From the NCBI GenBank assembly GCA_963930775.1, contig OZ005700.1, positions 7,884,609 through 7,948,608 of the forward strand: 64,000 nucleotides of DNA. Direction: 5' to 3'. The notes under the pieces were generated by a model. That model was not told the DNA's origin, did not search any database, and was given only the letters and a program-made list of their open reading frames with translations. Origin of the DNA: Cliona cf. orientalis. Its lineage: Eukaryota > Porifera > Demospongiae > Clionaida > Clionaidae. Positions 56,401-64,000 of the stretch are shown in pieces; position 1 is the stretch's first letter; each line of letters starts with the position of its first letter. The translations under genes were made by a program, and so were the position numbers.

Positions 56401-56834
56401 AATAGACCTAGTATCATCGTAATGACACCACTGCTGCCAATACGGCTGGATGCATCATTTGATCCAAAACCTGCAGGATGTTAACAGTTTTGATTTATCG
56501 ATGCCAATTAATCTGTCACTGTTACCTGCTTATGTGTGATAATCCAATTAACCTCAGGGGCCGGGGAGGTTTGATAGGGTCAAAGGTCATAACAGGGTGG
56601 GGCAAATACAAGTGGAATCAAACTTCAAGAATGCCCTATTAATTGTTAACCTTTGACCCTATCGTCTGCTATAATCATGCATACTAGCCTCGTACCCACG
56701 CTGGGAATGAAGATACTTGAAGTACACACTAACTAATATTATCTCTAAACCTCACCAGGATCATGAGATTGTTCAGTAAGCCCAGTAGAATCCATTCCAA
56801 GTTGATGCGGCTTCAAAACATATACCAGATTCAT
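53472..56834 (-). CDS. Membrane-anchored death-domain / vWA / alpha-kinase protein, 757 aa, ten exons
   Basis: Exons: 56834-56756, 56470-56339, 56211-56167, 56107-55820, 55741-55679, 55615-55556, 55501-55341, 55258-55068, 55005-54873, 54593-53472; the frame closes exactly. A membrane helix is at about 41-59 (GVITMILGLFIIIVIFIPL) followed by RKCYKSAKR, which predicts a cytosolic C-terminus. A death-domain-type fold is at about 95-178 (LGLPPHELEIIQKQFP, WHALVKAVEHENRALANRIA). A charged linker follows, then a vWA domain from 277 with MIDAS-like DHTVS at 284-288. The alpha-kinase domain is about 541-751: likely ATP lysine K574 in VIKRSKW, CDLQG at 698-702, LTDP at 711-714, and the Gly-rich/zinc segment GATNLGEKG with H742, C744 and C748. 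vWA plus alpha-kinase resembles the VwkA type; the attached membrane and death parts are unusual. The intron after 55679 is GC-AG. The extracellular part is short, and further 5' exons are possible. Confidence 0.86.
54616..54832. mobile_element. About 217-bp inverted-repeat element in the penultimate-to-last intron of the death/alpha-kinase gene
   Basis: The termini ACCTTAGGGCTACGA...GCGGGTAC and GTACCCGC...GTCCTTAAGGT are imperfect inverted copies of about 28 bp. The interior repeats TTAGCGA and GGTACAAATATTAG units. Non-coding, MITE-like. The paralogous intron at 60854-60910 lacks it and is only 57 bp. Confidence 0.6.
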
Positions 56835-57263
56835 ATAAAAAAAACAGTTACCCCTGTATCCGCATTATGCAAGGGGGGCCATACATCATAGGTCAATTCG
56901 ATGCACTGTAGAGTAGATCCAACACTGTGCCAAATCAGTATGAACCTGTAGTGCGTGATAACAAACGTGGAAGTTCAGACCTTGGCTGGACCTCCACATT
57001 CTATCAGTGTGGAGTCCTAACCGTAAGCTACGTCTGCTTTTATAAACCTTACTCCAACAATTGGCTGAAATTTTCGGATAGGAGATGTCCTAGACCACGA
57101 TATCGCTCGACGCCAGCGATCGCAATGCAAATAACCACGCCCAGGTGGCGGGGATTCTAAATAATGCACCTTTGGACCCCGCGCGCGGAGTTGCGTTAGG
57201 GTCGTCTCATCCCCAAAAAGGGTGGGGTCTGGGGATGAGACTACGTCTCTGTCCGAAAAGTTC

Positions 57264-57634
57264 ACTCCTTGACTAGCCTTCTACGTATACGTCAGGTTTT
57301 ATAAACCTTACAGTAATAATTATTTTGGAGTGTTACTGTAAGGTCTATTTATATATTTATTTATTTGATTTGATATAGCTTAGCCTCGTCCCCAGGCCAC
57401 TCCCACGTTTTCAATGTTGCACGCAGAAAGGAGGGAGGGCCTGGTATCAGGCCCTCCCTCCTTTCTGCGTGCAACATTGAAAACGTGGGAGTGGCCTGGG
57501 GACGAGGCTAATAGCTAACACATGTACACCACAATAGGTGCAGCAGTATATTAAATAGTAGTAATTAGCTAATTAGCTACAATTCCATAAGGTACAATTC
57601 CATAAAACCTGACGTATAAGGCTAGTCAAGGAGT
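57264..57634. mobile_element. Inverted-repeat element carrying a near-perfect hairpin
   Basis: The outer arms ACTCCTTGACTAGCC..GTCAGGTTTTAT (57264-57302) and their reverse complement (57602-57634) enclose about 300 bp. The left arm has six extra bases. At the centre, 57381-57510 is a separate palindrome with 63-bp arms around a 4-base loop. No coding capacity. Confidence 0.75.
57381..57510. repeat. 130-bp hairpin, 63-bp arms and 4-base loop
   Basis: Reading from TAGCCTCGTCCCC to GGGGACGAGGCTA, each base of the left arm pairs with the right arm around GTAT. The absence of visible mismatches implies a very young insertion or active maintenance by conversion. Confidence 0.93.
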
Positions 57635-57643
57635 CTTCTAGTA

Positions 57644-58705
57644 TATGGGGTGCCGTTTGTCTCAAAACTACTTAGACGTCGATGTTTAGCAAAGGGATCG
57701 ATGTTTAGCAAAGGAATCGATGTTTAGCAAAGGAGTCGATGTTTAGGGTCCCTGTCGATATTCTATAGGAGGATACAGCATTTAGAATCGATGTTTATAC
57801 GACAAATAAGATCGCTCGAGATCGATGTTTAGCTCGATGTTTAGTAAAGCGATCGATGTTTAGCGGTGTTGAGGGCCACACCCACAAAGCTACGTAGAAG
57901 CGTGATCAAGTGACCATTGACCTATCTCTCCAAGGAGCGCAAAATGTTCATCCTGGATAATATCTGACTCTATTTGATGGGCGCATTTCAGTGATTTTAC
58001 CTACCGGGGTACATGCAAGTTGCTCCATGATTCCACCATAAACTATGGTAGTCTCTAGTCTCGCGCGCCAGCCCCTCTGCGTGAGACTAGGTAGTCTCGT
58101 TAAAAGGCTGGGCACGAGACTAGAACTATGGTCCCCACGTTATTTACAGTAGCACCACTTGACTATTAGAGTTACTCCAGTGAAGGAGCTGGCACCCAGA
58201 TTGCTAGCTTCGTCCGCCCAACGCAGCTACCAGATAACTGGAAACTGCCTCCCACACCGTGACCTTTTTAGAGTTAGTTCTGAGGCGTACACCTCAAATT
58301 AGATTTGATCAGCACAAAAATGTGCCCATGAAATAGACACCTGTTAGAGTCAGAAATTATCTATGAAATACCCACTGTTTCTAGGACCCATTGATGAGCG
58401 CTGAATCGGAGTTGCGAACAAATAGGTCAAAGGTCAAGCGGGCTTTGGTCACGCATCTACGTACTTAGTGGGTGTGGCTGTCGACCCCGCTAAACATCGA
58501 TCGCTTGACTAAACATCGATCCCTTCGCTAAACATCGATCGCTTGCTAAATATCGATCTCAAGTGTCGTCTAAACATCAATTCCGAATGCTGTATTCTCC
58601 TATAGAATATCGATAGGGACCCTAAACATCGATTCCTTTGATAAATATCGATCCCTGTGCTAAACATCGATATCTAAATAATTTTGAGACAAACGGCACC
58701 CCATA
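57644..58705. mobile_element. 1,062-bp non-autonomous DNA transposon with iteron-filled long terminal inverted repeats
   Basis: The ends are exact inverted copies (TATGGGGTGCCGTTTGTC) flanked by CTAGTA on both sides (57638-57643 and 58706-58711), a 6-bp target duplication. The inverted repeats extend inward about 270-290 bp. Each contains around eight copies of ATCGATGTTTAGC or a close variant, spaced by short AAAGG-type linkers. The middle (about 57935-58430) has no open frame of note. The superfamily is unknown to me. The iterons look like transposase-binding sites. Confidence 0.88.
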
Positions 58706-58926
58706 CTAGTACGGCTGGGACTCCACGGGGATAGAAATTATGCAGAGGTCCAGCCAAAGTCTGCGAACCCCGGATCCCTCAGACGCCGCAGTCTCTCGAG
58801 CGATCCGAAAATAAACACTTTTGTCCTAGGTTTGATGAAATTGGACGTTGCTTTTGAGCGCCGGGCTCTAGTTCCGAAGGTAGCGAAGGTACATATCCTG
58901 ATTCCGGTTTGCAAAGGTGTACATAT

Positions 58927-58952
58927 GGGGGGGGGGGGGGGGGGGGGGGGGG
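58927..58952. repeat. Run of 26 G followed by a C run
   Basis: Uninterrupted G homopolymer, then A and seven C after a short gap. It could form G-quadruplexes, and its length is a place where assembly may be unreliable. Confidence 0.95.
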
Positions 58953-59249
58953 AGCCCCCCCACAGATTTTTCACCATAATCAAGGGCTTATTGAACTGTG
59001 GCTTGAAAAGCCATGGACATGGTATAATACTTCATTCTTGCAAAAAGAAGGACAAGCCACCTTATATTTTAATTTATCATAACACCACCTGCTAGCTACA
59101 GTGGCATGAGTGGCAGTGCAGTGGTCACAAAATTGGGCGTGGCAACACAAGCCCCCCCCCACCAAAATGGGGCTGGCGGAATGCATAGGGCGGCGCAGTG
59201 TTAGACTTGCACCTCATGGAATGCAATAAAAAAATGTTCACATAACATA

Positions 59250-59624
59250 CAGTGGCGTATCCAGGATTTAACAAAGGGGGGTGCTTAACGATGTGCGCGC
59301 GAAGCGCGCGCGAAAATTTGAAAGCCACGCCCACTTTTGTTGACCACACCCACCATTTTCGCCCGTTATTGGGTGTGCATTATTAAGAAGCGCCCACGCT
59401 CTCCACTCTTCACCGCTCAAAAACGATGAAAACGTTCAGGTGAGCAGCTACTAATGAACTAGCTAGCGATTTTGAAGCTTTAGCATAGCGTTTTTATATA
59501 GTAAAGTGCTAGTGACATTATTTATTGATATAAACTAAGGCATGGTAGCACCAATTAATTGTATGCCTCTGAGGCTAAGGGGGGTGCTCGAGCACCCTGA
59601 GCACCCCCCCTGGATACGCCACTG
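59250..59624. mobile_element. 375-bp MITE with CAGTGGCGTATCCAGG termini
   Basis: The left end CAGTGGCGTATCCAGG and the right end CCTGGATACGCCACTG are exact inverted repeats of 16 bp, followed inside by GGGGGTGCT-type extensions. The flanking ACATA occurs on both sides (59245-59249 and 59625-59629). Non-coding. The CAGTGGCGTA termini are of a kind seen in hAT-like and related elements, but the duplication is clear for only 5 bp, so the superfamily is open. Confidence 0.82.
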
Positions 59625-59746
59625 ACATATCATAATCATATTTATATAGCTGCAGGGCCGGAAAATTTGGCGGTTTGGCGGTCTAATCACAATAATTTTC
59701 ATAACAATAATAACTATAATCAGTCTGTAATACAAAGCACAAAGTA

Positions 59747-62700
59747 TTACTCAGCTGGGCGTTCCAGTTGCATAGCTCGACATATGTCATTGCATTTGTG
59801 TAGTCGGAAGAATTGCTTGATTCCTTTCTCGCCAAGGTTGGTGGAGCCATGATGGAGAACACTGACAGAGTTGTGAATAACTGGGTCAGTTAGTATCACT
59901 CTTGAGCCATCCCTCTTCCCCTGAAGATCACACACTAGCAGCTGCTTCCCAGATCTGATCCAGGTGTAGTGGCTGAATGCCTGACATATGATGTTTAGTT
60001 CATAGTCTCTGCTCTCTGGAATGCAGGCAAAGCTACTATTGAACTTGGTGTAGTTGCTGCCTCCAACGTATGCTTCGAATGTGAAATTGTGCTCTTGTTC
60101 ATTAGCGATCCACTGCATCACTCCAACAGTACCAAGTGTAACTTGCTCCAGATCCATTTTTACGATACTATTTTGTGCGAGTATTTCCTTTTTGAATCGA
60201 AGAAATGATTGGGCAGCAATCGCATGTACATTGGCTGCTTCCAGGCACCTCTTCAAACAACTGCTTCTCTTATCAGCCCACTTGGATCTCTTGATCACTA
60301 GGTAACAATTATGGTCCACATCCAGAGCATGGTAGGCTATCCTTTGAGCACCTACAGCGAATGGTTGTGGGGCAACTTTGACCGACATTGGTGTCTTTGA
60401 AGAAATTGGTATCTTGGGATGTTCTAATGCACTGAGAGTTAGTGGTGGCATGACCATCACTTGCTGCACTGGTAGGCTGTCCCAGTGAGGAATGCTTTCA
60501 TCGATGGTGTACTCATGAAGGTACCTGACAGTGTCAGAATCGAAAAGAAGGCCTTCAAGCATCGCACCAATAGAAGTTGTTACTGAGTGAAATATAGTTT
60601 CGACAAGATCACTCTCTTGACTCGCTTCGAAGAGTTGAATGGACAGCTGCTTCTGGCTTTGAGCAAGTAATGAGGAGTTGAATGCCTCAATCATGGCAAG
60701 GGTGCGAGACTTGTAGATGCATCCAAAATGATAAGCTATCCACTTTTCAGCTAACTGGTTCATGAGGCCATCCAATTTAAGATCACCCTCTTTGGTGATT
60801 GAACTATGGTACTGCATGCTGTGGCAAGGAGCATCTGCCATATGAATAAGTACCTGCATATGAAGATTGGATGCTGGTAAATAGAAAAGAGAATGAGAGT
60901 TTGAATCAACCTTTGTTCCAATTAAATTTTTTTCCCAGCTCAGGTTAAGCATAGCATCCAATGCTTCAAACACACCCTCTGCTCTATCTTGTCTTGTCCT
61001 AGTAGGCAGCACTAACTTATCGATGAAATGGTAGAATTTCTCCAGATCACTGATTAAGAAAATTTATTATGGTAACTGCAAGCATGGTAAAGTATACCAT
61101 ATAGCCTAAAATTTTCGAGGTTATCCCGCAAAATATTCAGTATGTAGCATGGTACGCATGGTCAATGACTTGTGGGTGTGGCCAACAATCGCGAGTGTAC
61201 TTGGTTCTGTTATCAGGTATGAACATAGTTTTTAGTGCTCACGAAACTTCTAAAGCAAGCTGACAGTAGGCCGCTTCCAAATCCAGAGTGATATGGTTGA
61301 CAGTGATCATCACCAGCGAAGAAGCTAGTCCAAGCTAACCTGGACAGCATGCATAGGGATCACTTGTATTCCCGCTCCCCATTTCTCTTGTTGATGCGAT
61401 AGCTTACCTTGAACGAATCGAATTATTATTTCGAAATTGCATACCATTGCCTTTACCACCACTAAGGCCATACCTATTTGATATGTTGTTGCTCGGACAT
61501 AGACCAGTGCAAATCAGAGTCGGTCAGTCGGGAAAAAAAAAGAAAAAGAAAGCAATTAACACCTCACTTTACCATGGTAGAGAGCCAAGCAGTTGTCATT
61601 GTGCCTGATCAGACAGCATGACACACGGTGCGCATGCGTGCAATGTGTTGACACACCCACTTTTTTTTTTTTACAATGGACAAAATGCAGGGTCGGTCGG
61701 GTCCGAGCAACAACACATTGAATAGGTATGGCCTAAGCATGCGCTGATATTGACTGGGTGTGGCTTATGCAGGACTCCGGCACAAGAATTTTATCTGCGA
61801 AAAATTGTTCCAAAGAAAATTTGGCACAACTGTGAAATATTTAATCCTCGAAAATTTTAGGCTACACAGTATTCACTTACGTTGTGAAATCCAGTGTATA
61901 AGGAGGTTGATCATAGTCAGTGTAGAGCACAAATGCCAAGTGAAGCTCCAGGAGGGGGTGGTTAGCTCGTAGTCGCTCACTCAAGTACTGGACATCTTTT
62001 ATTGTGTTAATCCATGGCCCAGTGTAGACAGTACGATCAATCATGAAACAAACACCGACCTGTATGCAAGATGTAAAGTATAATAATTATCATTGTAATA
62101 GATGTATATCATTATCTATAGTTTCAGCAGTTCTTAGATTCATGAACATGTCGTCAATCCTCTTTTGCTTTTCACTTCTGTCCTTCTCAAGTTGTGATGG
62201 TGACTTGCGTTTCATCTCATCTTGCTGTTCATGAGATTCATAGTTCATACCTGTTGCATCAGTTACCATAGTTTCACCTACACATACAGTCGAGAACACT
62301 GCCTGATATCATAGCATCATAATAATATTATTATGCAAAAGTGTTTCAAGTTTCGTATCAGTTGCAAAGGTGTCACCAGTATACACTATATTATAGCCAC
62401 ATAATACAATGTCATACTCACACTATCAATAATAATTGGGGCAAGCCTGAGCGAGCCCCACATAAACGATTCGTCAGTTTCGCTATATATTATGGTACGT
62501 CAGTCACGCGAAATTATATCCCTAGCATGGCTCTATGGACATAAACGTGCAATATTCTACTGCGCATTCTCATGCCTGACATGGACTTACGGGCCGTATA
62601 TGTGCCGTTCTAATTTAGCGAATTGCAGATCGCCATTGACCATGCATGTCATCATGAACGAACCACGCCGGGCCACGTGTAAGTCAGAGAAAAGTGAGGC

Positions 62701-63957
62701 TGCAAAGGAGGACAGAGCTCGTCGTCCATCCCAGTCAGCTCGAGGAGCGGCTAAGAAGGCGATCGAGATAGCTCACTGAGACTGTACAACACAGGCAGCT
62801 AGCTATCATCGGTGGCTGTCTCAGAGACTAAGTTGCCAGGGTCAAGTGGCATCAACGGCACCCAATTGCCAGACAGAATAGATACCACTACTTGGAGGGG
62901 GCTATAGGGCTGCGGGCAGGCACACGGCAACTATGACTCGCATGGTCTGCTTGGATCTGTGTCAGAGCCGGGTCTACCGTGCTATGTCTTTAAACTTAGT
63001 TCTTGAATTGCCGGTAGCACTCCAGTTTACGCTCGCTCAGGTTCACCCCAAACAGGCCCTGCATGTACACTAGTATCACTATAATATTATAATCTTATAG
63101 TTGTGTGTCCGTCTGTCCGTTACGGAAGGTCGGCGGAAGTGATTTGACTCCGCGACACAAGAGGCTATATCTCTGGCCGTCGAGCATTACAGGCTACAAC
63201 GAGGCGATCTCTGCGAGTGCCAGCCTTGGCACTACCTACAGGCATGAACACTAGCTTCTTAGACGGATTGTACAAAACCATGCAAGCAACAAATGGAGAC
63301 TCACATTCAGTGGCCTGCAGTTAGGTAAGCAGCTCGATTTGTGAGAAGTCGTTGTGCTAGTGGTCATCACGGAGGTAGTAGATTCTGACTTTGACTTCTC
63401 GCGTTCTCAAGTCTTGTGAGGGGAGCTATGAGCAAGCTAACGACTTTTTTGGACAGTTGATAGATTCAGCCATGTGCTCAAACAGGATGCCCTGAATGCA
63501 CATGCTCAATATTAGAATGTTCCAGAACATAGGTAAAGGGTGACTTCGGCCACTTTCCCAATCAGCAGTTGCAATTAAACTAGCACTCTGGCCTGTGGCC
63601 GTGCACCCTAACTGAGAGAGAGTAGTGGTGCAGTATGTGTGCATGCGCATGCTCGATAGAATATTCTAGAACTGTACAGGTAAAGGGTGATCTCAGTATC
63701 TTGCTTAATGAAACTAGCAGTGACCGGCCATGCCTTTGTAAGAGTTGTGGCACAGTGTTCCATTGAGTACATACACGTCCGCTACTTTGTGGATTCCTAA
63801 CTGATGCCAAAAATACAACAATCATGTGAAGCAGGGGGCGAGCGAAGCGAGCCCCCCTGCTGTGTATATATATAATTATATAGGTACTTACATTTCTGCT
63901 CATCTTGCTGCTCATTAGTTTTGTGTTTCACATCTGTGACGATTACAAACTTTTCAC
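59747..63957 (-). CDS. Second vWA/alpha-kinase gene, 5' incomplete, 548 codons in window
   Basis: Exons seen: 63957-63892 (linker), 62277-62120 (linker), 62059-61881 (vWA), 61049-60911 (vWA), 60853-59747 (vWA end plus alpha-kinase). Sequence and intron phases match the neighbouring death/alpha-kinase gene. The alpha-kinase keeps VIKRSKW, CDLQG, LTDP, the NLGEKG loop and H/C/C zinc residues. Two oddities appear. The vWA MIDAS-like motif is DRTVY, so the serine ligand is replaced by tyrosine. The linker exon ending at 62120 is followed by AT (AAACT|ATAGAT) where the paralogue has GT, and no GT exists between 62119 and 62060, so a normal donor is missing. The 57-bp intron 60910-60854 is open and in frame, so it may be retained, adding 19 residues. 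The membrane and death parts would lie beyond 64000. Confidence 0.75.
61101..61864. mobile_element. About 760-bp inverted-repeat element in a vWA intron
   Basis: The ends TAGCCTAAAATTTTCGAGG and CCTCGAAAATTTTAGGCTA are exact inverted repeats. They lie in the intron between the two vWA exons of the second alpha-kinase gene. The interior carries poly-A and poly-T tracts and no coding frame of note. Confidence 0.75.
62278..63891. other. 1.6-kb intron with decayed linker exon and inserted sequence
   Basis: On the minus strand a segment at 62341-62378 (GTGACACC..CTGATACGAAAC) resembles the linker exons but has no AG before it and no GT after it, so it looks like a dead exon copy. From about 62430 to 63890 there is sequence with GAGCGAAGCGAGCCCC-type blocks typical of mobile-element ends, but I could not define boundaries. 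Confidence 0.4.
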
Positions 63958-64000
63958 CTGACAGTGTATAATATTATTATAGTGATCGTGATACTGGTAG

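Larger units (their letters stand above)
56977..58767. mobile_element. Composite inverted-repeat region with nested elements
   Basis: A diverged copy of the block TTGGCTGGACCTC..GTGGAGTCC at 56977-57031 recurs inverted at 58712-58767. Between them lie a hairpin-bearing element (57264-57634) and the iteron element (57644-58705). I read this as one old inverted-repeat transposon invaded by others, but insertions into each other's ends make the order uncertain. Confidence 0.45.

Noticed and set aside
57690-57870. Regularly repeated ATCGATGTTTAGC units, considered as a CRISPR-like array
   Set aside because: The spacers are only a few bases, the units recur inverted at 58480-58680 and the whole has transposon ends; the host is eukaryotic.

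Overview
The window is animal nuclear DNA, most likely from a sponge (probably a demosponge). It is AT-rich with many AATAATATTATT-type tracts and CT microsatellites. Its genes have short spliceosomal introns, some only 57-130 bp. The gene content is metazoan: two NK-class-like homeobox genes, rolling-stone-like membrane proteins, and death-domain and alpha-kinase signalling proteins. The exact species cannot be read from the sequence. All gene models are mine, made by joining exons by hand at splice sites, with reading-frame phase and homology as controls. No transcript evidence was available.

Layout. 1-14.6 kb: no recognisable gene, with simple repeats and one possible tRNA-derived SINE. 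14.95-16.13 kb (+): a Hex/Hhex-like homeobox gene with an N-terminal eh1-type repressor motif. 16.68-22.27 kb (+): a complete 13-exon MFSD10-like transporter gene. 22.47-24.94 kb (+): rolling-stone-like gene 1. 25.04-26.06 kb (-): a secreted, intronless nucleoside hydrolase. 27.44-30.77 kb (-): rolling-stone-like genes 2 and 3, tandem duplicates with the same phase-0 intron. 32.50-37.33 kb (+): Msx, with a 3.7-kb intron in front of the homeobox. 37.3-48.4 kb: a second gene-poor stretch. 48.40-53.27 kb (-): tandem paralogues of an unrecognised protein with a ubiquitin-like N-terminus and a helical body. 53.47-56.83 kb (-): a 10-exon gene predicted to encode a membrane-anchored protein with death-type, von Willebrand A and alpha-kinase domains. 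56.9-59.7 kb: nested inverted-repeat mobile elements. 59.75-63.96 kb (-): a second vWA/alpha-kinase gene whose 5' part lies beyond the window.

How it fits together. Hex and Msx lie about 16 kb apart on one strand with a few housekeeping-type genes between them. Each is flanked by a >10-kb gene-poor stretch, as expected of developmental regulators in a remnant of the ancestral NK homeobox cluster. MFSD10 sits between them, and human MFSD10 and MSX1 also share chromosome band 4p16. The right third looks like a local expansion of signalling genes, probably related to innate immunity or cell death. The most unusual gene is the receptor-like kinase at 53.5-56.8 kb. Its membrane, death and linker parts are carried on consecutive symmetric phase 1-1 exons, a classic exon-shuffling arrangement, joined to a vWA/alpha-kinase core.
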